Below are positions 8,948 through 17,913 of a DNA stretch of 64,000 nt, one piece after another; the first letter of the stretch is position 1; the number at the start of each line of letters is the position of its first letter. Source of the stretch: Sphingomonadales bacterium EhC05 (GTDB lineage Bacteria > Pseudomonadota > Alphaproteobacteria > Sphingomonadales > Sphingomonadaceae); the NCBI GenBank assembly GCA_001650955.1, contig LXYP01000045.1, forward strand, positions 356,533 to 420,532. The letters are read 5' to 3'. The translations under genes and the position numbers were made by a program. The notes beneath the pieces were generated by a model that was not told the origin of the DNA, did not search any database, and saw nothing but the letters and a program-made list of their open reading frames with translations.

Positions 8948-9873
8948 TATATCTGGCCAAACACCCAGCGCAATATCGACTTTTGCGCATGAATACGATT
9001 TTCTGCTTCATCCCAGACCACCGATTGCGGCCCGTCGATAACCGAGGGCATCACTTCCTCGCCACGATGGGCGGGGAGGCAATGGAGGAAAAGCGCATCA
9101 TCTTTGGCCTGCTCCATCAGAACATCATTGACCTGATAAGGCATCATCGCAGCCAGCTTGTTGTGAACATGCTCCTGCCCCATCGACACCCATGTGTCCG
9201 TCACCACGACATCGGCCCCGCGAACGGCCTCATTTTCATCGCGAAAAATCGCGACATTGGAACCTGCCACCTTCGCTTGTTCGATGAAAGCCGGGTCGGG
9301 ATCATATCCCTGGGGACAGCCGATGCGGACATTGAACTTCATCAAACCAGCCGCTTCAACGATACTGTTGAGGACATTATTGCCGTCGCCCAGCCATGCG
9401 ATTTCCAGACCGGGCAGTGTTTTGCCGTGCTCGACCAAAGTCAGCAGGTCGGCGACAATCTGGCAGGGATGAGAGAGATCGGTCAATCCGTTGATCACCG
9501 GGACCGACGCATTGGCCGCCATTTCTTCGATTTTGGCATGATCATCGGTCCGGATCATGATCGCATCGCACATCCGGGACAGCACTTTCGCCGTATCAGC
9601 CACGGTCTCGCCACGCCCCAATTGCATCGAGCCGCTGTCCATGACGATCGGGCTACCGCCGAGTTGGCGCATACCGACATCAAAAGACACCCGGGTTCGG
9701 GTGCTGCTCTTTTCGAAAATCACCGCCAGTATATGACCGGCGAGCGGCGCGTCGGCGTCGGCTTTGCCTTTTGGCCATTCCAGACGCGCGGCTTTGCGGT
9801 CCAAAGCATCGGCAATCATCGCGGCGATCGCATCACCACCGGCATCCGCAAGGTTCAGAAAATGCCGGGTCAT
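8947..9873 (-). CDS. argF: Ornithine carbamoyltransferase
   Basis: Makes citrulline from ornithine and carbamoyl phosphate in arginine synthesis. The carbamoyl-phosphate motif SSTRTR, the HPCQIVADL block and the ornithine-binding [13 protein letters not shown] motif are all present. Length of 308 residues is typical. It overlaps argD by four bases on the 5' side and hslO by one base on the 3' side, giving a tightly coupled three-gene operon. Confidence 0.97.
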   Translation of the reverse strand: MTRHFLNLADAGGDAIAAMIADALDRKAARLEWPKGKADADAPLAGHILAVIFEKSSTRTRVSFDVGMRQLGGSPIVMDSGSMQLGRGETVADTAKVLSRMCDAIMIRTDDHAKIEEMAANASVPVINGLTDLSHPCQIVADLLTLVEHGKTLPGLEIAWLGDGNNVLNSIVEAAGLMKFNVRIGCPQGYDPDPAFIEQAKVAGSNVAIFRDENEAVRGADVVVTDTWVSMGQEHVHNKLAAMMPYQVNDVLMEQAKDDALFLHCLPAHRGEEVMPSVIDGPQSVVWDEAENRIHAQKSILRWVFGQI

Positions 9874-11054
9874 GATGCAGGTATCTCGTAATCGGCAGCG
9901 CCGGCCGACAGCTTCTCGATAAAGGTCGCAATATGGCTTTCGTCGATATTCAGCGGCGGCAACACCCGCAGCGTATCATCTCCGGCCGCCACGGTCAGAA
10001 GGCCGTGATTGTCGCGCAGATGCGCAACAAAACCGCGTGTCGGGTGAGTCATGGTGACGCCGAGCATCAGGCCTTCGCCGCGGACACCCGTGAACAGCGC
10101 CGGATAGTTCCCGATAAATTGTTCGATCGCAGCCCGCAATTTGGCGCCGATAGTTCTAACATGTTCCAGAAACTCGTCATTGGCGACGACATCCCAGACC
10201 GCATTGCCGGCAGCCATCGCAAGTGGATTTCCGCCATAGGTCGACCCGTGGGTGCCAACAACCATTCCGCGTGCCGCATCTTCGGTGGCAAGGCAGGCGC
10301 CGAACGGGAAGCCTGCACCAATGCCTTTGGCACTCGCCATGATATCCGGTGTGACGCCATAGAGTTCATGCGCATAGAGCATACCGGTTCGCGCGACGCC
10401 GCATTGAACCTCGTCGAGAACCAGCAATATGCCATGTTCATCGGCCAGCGCCCGGAGGCCCTTCATAAACTCGTCGGAAGCGGGGCGAACGCCCCCCTCC
10501 CCTTGGATAGGTTCCACCAGAAATGCCGCAGTATTCTCGTTGATTGCCGCTTTCGCGCCTTCGAGATCATCGAAATCGACATATTTAAAGCCGTTGAGCA
10601 GCGGCGAGAAACCGTGGTGCATCTTCTCTTGGTTAGACGCCGAGATGGTTGCCATTGTCCGGCCATGAAAGGCATTTTTGAAGGTGATGATTTCAAAACG
10701 CTCGCTGCCGGCAGATTGATGATAGGCGCGCGCCGCCTTGATTGCACATTCGACTGCCTCGGCGCCGCTATTGGTAAAAAATACCGTATCGGCGAATGTG
10801 GTGTCGACCAGACGCTGGGCAAATTTTTCGCCTTGTGGAGAACCGTAAAGGTTCGACACATGCATTAACGTAGCCGCCTGTTCCTGAATCGCCTGGGTCA
10901 CATGGGGATGGCCATGGCCGAGCAAATTGACCGCAATTCCGCTGGCGAAATCCAAAGCGCGGCTGCCATCTTCGGAAATCAGCCAAGCGCCCTCGCCTCG
11001 CACAGGACGAAAACCACACCGGGGATATACGGGCATTAGCGGGGTAATCGTCAT
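9870..11054 (-). CDS. argD: Acetylornithine aminotransferase
   Basis: PLP-dependent transaminase of arginine synthesis (N-acetylornithine formation), and in many bacteria also succinyldiaminopimelate formation. The 394-residue protein shows [17 protein letters not shown], the [14 protein letters not shown] block and the PLP lysine in [21 protein letters not shown] lies just before the ATG at 11054. First gene of the argD-argF-hslO operon, separated from the gene upstream by a probable terminator at 11080-11108. Confidence 0.96.
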   Translation of the reverse strand: MTITPLMPVYPRCGFRPVRGEGAWLISEDGSRALDFASGIAVNLLGHGHPHVTQAIQEQAATLMHVSNLYGSPQGEKFAQRLVDTTFADTVFFTNSGAEAVECAIKAARAYHQSAGSERFEIITFKNAFHGRTMATISASNQEKMHHGFSPLLNGFKYVDFDDLEGAKAAINENTAAFLVEPIQGEGGVRPASDEFMKGLRALADEHGILLVLDEVQCGVARTGMLYAHELYGVTPDIMASAKGIGAGFPFGACLATEDAARGMVVGTHGSTYGGNPLAMAAGNAVWDVVANDEFLEHVRTIGAKLRAAIEQFIGNYPALFTGVRGEGLMLGVTMTHPTRGFVAHLRDNHGLLTVAAGDDTLRVLPPLNIDESHIATFIEKLSAGAADYEIPAS

Positions 11055-11079
11055 GACATTTCCTTTCGGACTAAAATAG

Positions 11080-11108
11080 AAAAGGCGACCCGTCTGGCCG
11101 CCCTTTTT
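11080..11108 (-). terminator. Probable intrinsic terminator between the GFA gene and argD
   Basis: Read on the minus strand, AAAGGGCGGCC and its imperfect complement GGTCGCCTTT form a GC-rich stem with one bulge, followed by TTTTCTATTTT. It lies between the end of the 11146-11529 gene and the argD start, so it should separate the two transcripts. Confidence 0.6.
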
Positions 11109-11145
11109 TAGCGAAATGCCTTATACGCCGTGCAACATTGGTCCG

Positions 11146-11529
11146 TCAATCCGTAGCGTTGAGTTCCGCCTTGGACTTCTCCCAATTGCGGCCATCGAAC
11201 TTGTTGATGACCGGCTGGAGATCATGCCCCTCGTCCAGGCAATTATAATTGACGCTCCAACAGTCGGTGTGGGAACGTGGCTGGTAGAAGCTTTTTATCC
11301 CGCATCTCGCGCAGAACAGATGATCCGCCTGTTCACTCCCAAATTTATAGCTGGAAAGCATAGCCTCACCGGACATCAGGGTGAAATCAGGATGGAGAAC
11401 GAAGAGATGCAAATGCCCATTGCCACGACAAATCGAGCAATTGCAGTCCAGCAGCGCAGGGGCCGGCTCAACCGAGGCTTCGAACCGCACTGCTCCACAA
11501 TGACAACCGCCGAAAACGCGGATCTTCAT
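11146..11529 (-). CDS. GFA-family (CENP-V/formaldehyde-activating-like) zinc protein
   Basis: 127 residues with the family's zinc-binding cysteines: CHCGAVRFE near residue 10, CNCSICR near residue 30 and FCARCGIKSFY near residue 75. The founder enzyme adds formaldehyde to glutathione, but most members have no proven substrate, so only the fold is claimed. It overlaps the GDYXXLXY gene by four bases and is the last gene before a terminator. Confidence 0.85.
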   Translation of the reverse strand: MKIRVFGGCHCGAVRFEASVEPAPALLDCNCSICRGNGHLHLFVLHPDFTLMSGEAMLSSYKFGSEQADHLFCARCGIKSFYQPRSHTDCWSVNYNCLDEGHDLQPVINKFDGRNWEKSKAELNATD

Positions 11530-12077
11530 TCCGCTGCATCCTGGTCAGAATTTTCATCGGGCCGCGACTGAAAGCTGAGCGACAGCGGAGTGATGAAGCC
11601 TCGATTGTTGATGCGAACGCGGACAATGGCCTGCAATTTGGGATCTGCAAGCTTGCGATCATAGTCGCCGGCGGCTTCCTGGGGCACATATATGCGATCG
11701 CGCGTGAGCCCATTATCGCCTTCCTCGCTCCATGGATTTGCTCTTGCCGTTGCATCACAGGCAAGGTCCACGGCGAGACCGGAGCTGATCTCATCCTGCA
11801 CTTCGACGCTGATGATGTCTGGTGCGGCCCCCCTTATGCACAGGATCTTTGGTGATCTCGACCAGATCGGAATATCTTCTTCCTCCACGGCCGGCCAGTC
11901 ATAACGAAATTGTACATAATGTCCGCGCAACAGATCGCGCGGGTCATAGCCGGCAATCGGGACATCCCACTCCGTACCCTGATGCGATTCTCTCTCGGAA
12001 AGGAACCAAGTCAGACCCATGCCAAGCACCGGAATAAGCAACGCGATCAAAAGGAAAAGACGACGATATTGGTTCAT
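11526..12077 (-). CDS. GDYXXLXY-domain membrane-anchored protein
   Basis: 183 residues: an N-terminal hydrophobic anchor (residues 7-25, LFLLIALLIPVLGMGLTWF) and an exported domain with the family motif in variant form, DPRDLLRGHYVQFRYDW near residue 45. This family is regularly encoded next to DUF2157 membrane proteins, as here, with a four-base overlap. It probably forms a complex with that partner in the inner membrane; function unknown. Confidence 0.8.
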   Translation of the reverse strand: MNQYRRLFLLIALLIPVLGMGLTWFLSERESHQGTEWDVPIAGYDPRDLLRGHYVQFRYDWPAVEEEDIPIWSRSPKILCIRGAAPDIISVEVQDEISSGLAVDLACDATARANPWSEEGDNGLTRDRIYVPQEAAGDYDRKLADPKLQAIVRVRINNRGFITPLSLSFQSRPDENSDQDAAE

Positions 12078-13243
12078 GGATCCTCCTCCTTGTGAGTCGT
12101 CTCGACAGTAATAGCTTTGGCTGGCGCAAATGCTCTGGAAAAGCGAAACGCTACAACTGCGATAGCGATGGTGATCACACCCGCCAATATCAGACCCAGG
12201 CCGCTGCTCAAGAGATCGGATGCAAGTTCAAAACTCAAGATGATCAAGCGTAGCGATACGATCGCCACGACCGTTTGAAACACATTGCGCCATCCGGAAT
12301 ATATCGCGCTCCAGCCAATAGCCGCCCAGAATGCCATGAAAAACGTCGCGTTGACCAATGGTTCGTCAGACTGGGCCAGACTGCTGCCAAAGCTGATTAT
12401 TGCAGCAGCGACCAAAACTGCAGCAACACTGATTCCGGAGGCCTTACGGTTCAAAATATAGATGAGCAGTGCGGCAGCGCTCCAGAGACCGAGCTGGATG
12501 GCGGTTATGTCGCTCAAATCACCCTCTGATCCGCCAAAGCCAGCTTTGGTTAAGCCATCAGCTATCAATTTGAGAGTCACCACAGCGACAAATGTTGCCA
12601 AAGCAAATGTCCCGACCTGTTTCCAAAAGACTTGCCTTGAGCTCATTTTTTTTACAAAAATTGCAACGACCAGCGCGAAAACGGGCATGCTGGTGATGAG
12701 GGCTAAATAGATTGACGGCGGGTCATTGGTTTGATCCAGATACCAGCCCAAATGGGCAATAGCGGTGCCCAATAGTCCCACCATCCAAAGCAAGGAAATC
12801 AACCAACCGCGCCCGACCAGCAGCAAAAGCGGCGAGAATAGAAACAGCCAGGTTGCCAATGGTTGCCACAAGGGTGAACTGGTTTGATAGACTTGGCCGA
12901 GATGCCCGAAGAAAGTTGCACCGAGAATCGCGAGGATGAACAGCAGAACATCCTTCAGATAGATTCCGAGAAGGCCTTCGCGCGGCTGGAGGAGAAAAAT
13001 CCCTGCGGCAATACCGGTGATCAGCAAGACATGAACCGTGAGACGGATCAGCCCGGGAATGTCGTTCCAATTTGCCGCAACCACCGAGATGAGACCCAAA
13101 CCGATCGCCAGAGCCCCCAGCCCGATCAGCGACCAAAGACCCAAAGGGCGTGATCGATCTGCTTCAAATTCCCGGATGCGCAACGCTGTGTCCGCGTCGA
13201 TAAGACCCGCATTCAGCCAATTGGTTATTTTTCTTTCAGACAA
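12074..13243 (-). CDS. DUF2157 polytopic membrane protein
   Basis: 389 residues. A short soluble N-terminal segment (residues 1-35) with the family's LNAGLIDADTALRIREFE is followed by about ten membrane helices. The start appears to be TTG at 13243, preceded by AGGTGG. It is coupled by a four-base overlap to its usual partner, the GDYXXLXY protein. Family role is not established. Confidence 0.82.
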   Translation of the reverse strand: MSERKITNWLNAGLIDADTALRIREFEADRSRPLGLWSLIGLGALAIGLGLISVVAANWNDIPGLIRLTVHVLLITGIAAGIFLLQPREGLLGIYLKDVLLFILAILGATFFGHLGQVYQTSSPLWQPLATWLFLFSPLLLLVGRGWLISLLWMVGLLGTAIAHLGWYLDQTNDPPSIYLALITSMPVFALVVAIFVKKMSSRQVFWKQVGTFALATFVAVVTLKLIADGLTKAGFGGSEGDLSDITAIQLGLWSAAALLIYILNRKASGISVAAVLVAAAIISFGSSLAQSDEPLVNATFFMAFWAAIGWSAIYSGWRNVFQTVVAIVSLRLIILSFELASDLLSSGLGLILAGVITIAIAVVAFRFSRAFAPAKAITVETTHKEEDP

Positions 13244-13336
13244 CCACCTGCCCCTGCTTCATCGTCTGAAGCTAGGCCAGCGTTGCAACAATGGCAAGTT
13301 CACCGCTCAGCAGCCGCGTTCACCCGTCCCTAGCGT

Positions 13337-13777
13337 TCAATCCCGCACTTCAGTGGTATGAATGTCTATTCGATTTTCCAGAGTTTTGTGAACCGGGCAT
13401 TTCTCAGCAATTTCAAGAAGCTTCTGGCGCTGTGCATCGGTCAGCTCGCCGCGTAGAATAATGGATCGGTCAATCACATCGATGCGATTGTCATCATTGC
13501 TGCAGTTGACGCAATCTTCGGCATGATCCCGGCTGTGTTCCAATTCAATCTCCACGCTTTCCAGCGGGATATTCTTTAAATCGGCGTACATCTTTATCGT
13601 CATGGATGTGCAACTACCCAAGGCCGCGAGCAGCAGGTCATAGGGAGATGGCCCGCTATCGATACCGCCAACCGAAAGCGGTTCATCGGCCACAAAGCGA
13701 TGCTGTCCAACCCTGATATTTTGCTGAAATTTTCCCTCAGCGGTTGAGACGGTAACGATTGATGCACTCTCTGCCAT
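13337..13777 (-). CDS. OsmC/Ohr-family protein
   Basis: 146-residue member of the OsmC fold, whose characterised members reduce organic hydroperoxides using a cysteine pair. The first cysteine is in LAALGSCTSMTIKMYA. The second is probably in EKCPVHKTLE near the C-terminus. An extra pair in EDCVNCSND is unusual and may add a disulfide. The YDLLLAALGSC start is close to the OsmC rather than Ohr branch. It begins 3 bp after glmS and so is transcribed with it. Confidence 0.88.
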   Translation of the reverse strand: MAESASIVTVSTAEGKFQQNIRVGQHRFVADEPLSVGGIDSGPSPYDLLLAALGSCTSMTIKMYADLKNIPLESVEIELEHSRDHAEDCVNCSNDDNRIDVIDRSIILRGELTDAQRQKLLEIAEKCPVHKTLENRIDIHTTEVRD

Positions 13778-13780
13778 TTT

Positions 13781-15604
13781 TCACTCCACGGTCACGGATT
13801 TCGCGAGATTGCGCGGCTGGTCAACATCTGTCCCCTTGGCAACCGCGACGTGATAGGAGAGCAGCTGGACCGGCACCGCATAGACCAGCGGTGCGATCAG
13901 CGGGTGGACTTTCGGCATTTCGATGGTCGCCATACAGCCATCTCCGGCTTCGGCAATTCCCTCCGCATCAGAGATCAATACAACCTTGCCGCCCCGCGCC
14001 ATGACTTCCTGCATGTTCGAGACCGTTTTTTCGAACAGCGGACCGGAAGGTGCCAGCACGATCACCGGAACCGCTTCGTCAATAAGCGCAATCGGGCCAT
14101 GTTTCATCTCACCGGAGGCATAGCCTTCCGCGTGAATATAGCTGATTTCCTTGAGTTTCAGCGCACCTTCCAGAGCCAGCGGATAATCCGGTCCACGACC
14201 GAGATACAGGACATCACGGGCCGGCGCGATCAAATGCGCCATATTGGCAATATCCTCGTCATGTCCCAAGGCGGCGTTTAATGCTGCGGGCGCTTCGGTG
14301 AGATGTGCGACAACTTCGCGCTCTTCATCGCGCGTCATCTTGCCTTTGACCACCGCCAGATGCGCCGCCAATGCCGCCAGGACCGCAAGTTGGCAAGAAA
14401 ATGCCTTGGTCGAGGCGACACCTATTTCGGGGCCGGCATGAGTGGGCAGCAAAAGGTCGGCTTCGCGCGCCATGCTGCTCGTCGGTACATTAACGACCAC
14501 CGCAATTTTCTGGTCATTTTTTTTGCTATGACGCAACGCCGCCAGCGTATCCGCGGTCTCGCCGGACTGGGAAATGAACAAAGCCAGTCCACCCGGTTCC
14601 AGAACCGGATCACGATAGCGAAATTCCGAGGCGAAATCCAAATCTACCGGCACACGAGCGAAGGTTTCGAACCAATATTTTGCAACCATTCCGGCATAAT
14701 AGCTGGTTCCGCAGGCGACGATGGTGATCCGCTTGATATCGCGCAAGTCAAAATCCATTTGCGGCAAAGCCACTTGCTGCTCCAACGGACGAATGTAGCT
14801 TTGCAGCGTTTGTGCGACGACCGTCGGCTGCTCGAAAATCTCTTTCTGCATGAAATGGCGGTAATTGCCCTTTTCAATCGCTGCGGCAGAGACACCGGAT
14901 GTCGTAATTTCGCGCTCGACCGGATTGTTATCCTTGTCAAAAATAGCGGCGCCGGCCCGTGTGATAACCACCCAGTCGCCTTCATCGAGATAAGCAATTT
15001 TCTGAGTCAGCGGCGCCAGAGCGAGGGCGTCGGAGCCGAGGAAAGTTTCTCCATCGCCATAGCCGACGACCAACGGCGAACCCAGTCTGGCGCCGATCAG
15101 CATATCCGGTTGCGAGCGAAACGCGATCGCCAGTGCAAAGGCACCACGCAATTGCGGCAAGACAGATTTGACCGCATCTTCGGGCGATTTTCCGGCTTCG
15201 ACCTGTTCACTGACCAGATGTGCGACCACTTCAGTATCGGTCTCACTCTCGAATGAACGCCCCCGGCCGCTCAGTTGTTCCCGCAAACTCTTGAAATTTT
15301 CGATAATGCCGTTGTGAACCAGTGCCACTTCGCCCGTAGCATGGGGATGGGCATTATGCGTGGTCGGCGCGCCATGGGTCGCCCAACGGGTATGCGCGAT
15401 TCCGATATTGCCTGCCGCATCATCGGTTTTCAGCACCGAAACCAGATTGGCGAGCTTGCCTTCTGCGCGGCGACGGATCAGCTGACCATCGACAACAGTG
15501 CAGACGCCAGAGCTGTCATAGCCGCGATATTCCATACGTTTCAGGCCATCTACGAGACGATCCGAGACCGATAACTTGCCAACGATTCCAATAATTCCGC
15601 ACAT
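13781..15604 (-). CDS. glmS: Glutamine-fructose-6-phosphate aminotransferase (isomerizing)
   Basis: Makes glucosamine-6-phosphate, the entry to peptidoglycan and LPS amino sugars. The 607-residue protein begins MCGIIGIVG with the glutaminase nucleophile Cys2 exposed after Met removal. The two SIS domains show CGTSYYAG, SQSGETADTLAALR and the C-terminal AKSVTVE ending that is diagnostic for GlmS. glmU, which uses the downstream product, lies on the same strand about 800 bp upstream with a toxin-antitoxin pair in between. No glmS ribozyme is expected in this phylum and none is seen. Confidence 0.97.
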   Translation of the reverse strand: MCGIIGIVGKLSVSDRLVDGLKRMEYRGYDSSGVCTVVDGQLIRRRAEGKLANLVSVLKTDDAAGNIGIAHTRWATHGAPTTHNAHPHATGEVALVHNGIIENFKSLREQLSGRGRSFESETDTEVVAHLVSEQVEAGKSPEDAVKSVLPQLRGAFALAIAFRSQPDMLIGARLGSPLVVGYGDGETFLGSDALALAPLTQKIAYLDEGDWVVITRAGAAIFDKDNNPVEREITTSGVSAAAIEKGNYRHFMQKEIFEQPTVVAQTLQSYIRPLEQQVALPQMDFDLRDIKRITIVACGTSYYAGMVAKYWFETFARVPVDLDFASEFRYRDPVLEPGGLALFISQSGETADTLAALRHSKKNDQKIAVVVNVPTSSMAREADLLLPTHAGPEIGVASTKAFSCQLAVLAALAAHLAVVKGKMTRDEEREVVAHLTEAPAALNAALGHDEDIANMAHLIAPARDVLYLGRGPDYPLALEGALKLKEISYIHAEGYASGEMKHGPIALIDEAVPVIVLAPSGPLFEKTVSNMQEVMARGGKVVLISDAEGIAEAGDGCMATIEMPKVHPLIAPLVYAVPVQLLSYHVAVAKGTDVDQPRNLAKSVTVE

Positions 15605-15622
15605 CGTGTTTCTGGCTTTCTT

Positions 15623-15988
15623 CTAAAGGGTATAGGGAATCCGGATGCCCGGCATATTAGCAGGGAAATCCTTAGTATTTCGTGTAATCAAAATAGCGCC
15701 ATTCACTTGCGCAGTGGCAAGGATATAGGCGTCGAGCAATCTCATCTCGCTGCGATAGCGGATATCGGCCGCGGCGGCGGCGATGCGTTCATCCAGTTCG
15801 ACCATTTGAAAGGGGGAAAGCAATTGCGCGATATGGCTTCGCGTTTCGACCGCTTCTCCGGCCATCAGTTCGGTCCAGACGATCCGGCTGATCCGGTGAC
15901 GATTATAGCGCGACAATTCGGCAATTGCCTGCGGCCGGTTTTTCAACCAGTCGACGAGGATATTGGTGTCAAAAAACGGATCAGACAT
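15623..15988 (-). CDS. PIN-domain toxin (VapC-like ribonuclease)
   Basis: 121 residues. Acidic residues of the PIN active site are present: D7 in FFDTNILVDWL, the Glu in TELMAGEAVE, and Asp residues in MRLLDAYILATAQ and RNTKDF. VapC proteins cut tRNA or rRNA in a Mg-dependent way; the target here is unknown. The antitoxin is 6 bp upstream, and the pair sits between glmU and glmS, 18 bp before glmS, so read-through from the toxin promoter into glmS is possible. Confidence 0.88.
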   Translation of the reverse strand: MSDPFFDTNILVDWLKNRPQAIAELSRYNRHRISRIVWTELMAGEAVETRSHIAQLLSPFQMVELDERIAAAAADIRYRSEMRLLDAYILATAQVNGAILITRNTKDFPANMPGIRIPYTL

Positions 15989-15994
15989 TGACCA

Positions 15995-16231
15995 TCAATT
16001 CCGCTCCATCCGGTCTTCGCGCATCGCCTGCTGATATTCGACGCCGTCAGATATATCGGTGCGATCCGTCCAGTAACCGGCACCGCGCGCGATCCAGTCA
16101 GCTGCCGCTTTCGGTCGATAAGCCGCCACCGCATCGCGCAACAGCTGGGCGCGCGACTTGCCCTGCTCGGCGGCAAGAGCATCGAGCCATTTGATATCTT
16201 CATCGGGTAGGTCAGCAAGTATCCGAGCCAT
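15995..16231 (-). CDS. Ribbon-helix-helix antitoxin (VapB-like)
   Basis: 78 residues. The first half (ILADLPDEDIKWLDALAAEQ, then KSRAQLLRDAVAAY) is a typical CopG/RHH DNA-binding unit: short beta strand, helix, helix. The second half, with aromatic and acidic residues (RGAGYWTDRTDISDGVEYQQ), is the likely toxin-wrapping tail. The gene begins immediately beside the palindromic repeats at 16234-16264, which should be its operator. Confidence 0.85.
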   Translation of the reverse strand: MARILADLPDEDIKWLDALAAEQGKSRAQLLRDAVAAYRPKAAADWIARGAGYWTDRTDISDGVEYQQAMREDRMERN

Positions 16232-16233
16232 AA

Positions 16234-16264
16234 TGATATACTGATATCATATCATGATATCATG
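16234..16264. promoter_or_regulatory. Toxin-antitoxin operator: repeated TGATATCA palindromes
   Basis: Two identical 8-bp palindromes TGATATCA lie at 16242-16249 and 16255-16262, 13 bp start to start; the second is the core of a 12-bp perfect palindrome CATGATATCATG (16253-16264). A partial copy TGATATA sits at 16234-16240, two bases from the antitoxin start. RHH antitoxins bind such short tandem palindromes, so this is a likely autorepression site. The positions would overlap both promoter and ribosome binding region of the antitoxin gene. Confidence 0.7.
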
Positions 16265-16420
16265 TCAAGTCGATCGATCCAGAGTTTTCAATTATGCAGC
16301 GATCTTTGTCGCTATAATTCGGCAGGGTTCGGGATCATTGTCGTCATGGTCCAAAAAACTGATCCCAATATTTCCATCCGATTTCTCGAAGAATATCGAG
16401 TTTAGATGGATCGTCATTAT

Positions 16421-17776
16421 TCACTTCCCGGCTTTCTTCTTCGCACTCACCGCATTGAACCGCGTCGCCCACCCCGCCTTCTTGGATTGTTCCGTCCGGA
16501 CCAGCGCGAGATCGCCGGCAGCGACATCTTTGGTCAGCGTTGACCCGGCCCCGACCATTGCCCCGTCACCAATCGTGACCGGCGCAACCAATGCGCTATT
16601 CGATCCAATAAACGCACCTTTGCCGATCACCGTTTTATATTTGAAATAGCCATCATAATTGCACGTGATCGTGCCGGCCCCGATATTGGCTCCCTCGCCC
16701 ACTTCGGCATCGCCGAGATAGGTTAGATGACTAGCCTTCGCATCTTTACCGAGCGTGGCTTTCTTCATCTCGACAAAATTACCGATCTTAGAACCTTCTT
16801 CCATCACCGCTCCGGGACGCATCCGCGCGAAGGGCCCAACGTTGGTGTTCGGCCCAATGGTTGCGCCTTCGATATGGCTATGACCATAGATGGTCGCGCC
16901 GCTTGCGATGGTAACGCCGGGTCCAAAAATCACGTTGGGTTCAACGGTGACGTCCGCGGCAATTTCTGTGTCATGTGAAAACCAGACGGTTTCCGGAGCA
17001 ATCAGAGAGACACCATCGGCCATCGCCTGCACGCGGCGGCGAACTTGCCAGTCTTTTTCGACAGCCGCCAATTCTGCGCGGCTGTTTATACCCGCGACTT
17101 CCCATTCGGCGCATTCTATCACCGCACAGGAGCGTCCTTCGCCTAATGCGACCGTTACCATGTCCGGCAAATAATATTCGCCCTGAACATTGTCGTTGCT
17201 CACCTTCTCGAGCAGCGAGAATATATCGCTGCTGCGCGCGATCAGGAGACCGCTGTTGCACAAGTTAACACCACGCTCCGCGACGGTGGCATCCTTGTGC
17301 TCGACCATTTTCGAAATCAGGCCATTTTCGTCGGCAATGACCCGGCCATAAGCCTTGGTATCTCGCGGACGGAAGGCGAGAACGACACATGCTATTCCGG
17401 CATCAGACTCCAGCTTGGCGATCATCGCGGCAATTGTTTCGGGCTGAACCATCGGAACATCGCCGAAACAGGCCAGAATATTGCCCTCAAAACCCGTCAA
17501 CTCCGCTTTTGCCTGCAAAACCGCATGGCCGGTCCCCAGCTGATCAACCTGCACAGCGAATTTGACATCGCGGTCTGCGGCGCTTTGCTCGATCTGTTCT
17601 CTCAGCGCACCAACCACAACCACCGTCTGCTCCACATTCAGACTATCAACCGTATCGAGAAGATGATCTAGCATCGCCTTACCGGCAATCGGATGCAGCA
17701 CCTTATGCTTGCCCGACTTCATCCGTGTGCCCTGCCCCGCGGCAAGAATTATGGCTGCTAATGGCCGATCAGTCAT
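16421..17776 (-). CDS. glmU: Bifunctional N-acetylglucosamine-1-phosphate uridylyltransferase / glucosamine-1-phosphate acetyltransferase
   Basis: Two-domain enzyme making UDP-GlcNAc. N-terminal uridylyltransferase: ILAAGQGTRMKSGKHKVLHP with the nucleotide-binding signature. C-terminal left-handed beta helix: many hexapeptide repeats (for example IGPNTNVGPFARMRPG) and the acetyl-CoA region GTITCNYDGYFKYKT. Start placed at 17776 (MTDRPLAAI, 451 residues); the longer in-frame extension to 17824 has no family resemblance. Confidence 0.97.
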   Translation of the reverse strand: MTDRPLAAIILAAGQGTRMKSGKHKVLHPIAGKAMLDHLLDTVDSLNVEQTVVVVGALREQIEQSAADRDVKFAVQVDQLGTGHAVLQAKAELTGFEGNILACFGDVPMVQPETIAAMIAKLESDAGIACVVLAFRPRDTKAYGRVIADENGLISKMVEHKDATVAERGVNLCNSGLLIARSSDIFSLLEKVSNDNVQGEYYLPDMVTVALGEGRSCAVIECAEWEVAGINSRAELAAVEKDWQVRRRVQAMADGVSLIAPETVWFSHDTEIAADVTVEPNVIFGPGVTIASGATIYGHSHIEGATIGPNTNVGPFARMRPGAVMEEGSKIGNFVEMKKATLGKDAKASHLTYLGDAEVGEGANIGAGTITCNYDGYFKYKTVIGKGAFIGSNSALVAPVTIGDGAMVGAGSTLTKDVAAGDLALVRTEQSKKAGWATRFNAVSAKKKAGK

Positions 17777-17913
17777 GCGAGAACTCCAAAATGCTAAACT
17801 CCATGACGCAGCGCCGCGCGTCATTGCTATGATGATTTCCGGTCAATGCCATGACCCTTGGGTGAATACTAGAATCTTCGGAGAGCCGCATCCGTTTCAT
17901 ATTGTAAAACCTT

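Noticed and set aside
8983..10868. Long antisense open frames opposite argF and argD (about 300 codons each)
   Set aside because: They exactly oppose unmistakable enzymes and their translations show no domain or signal.
14303..15256. 317-codon open frame antisense to glmS
   Set aside because: A product of codon bias in glmS; no recognisable motif.
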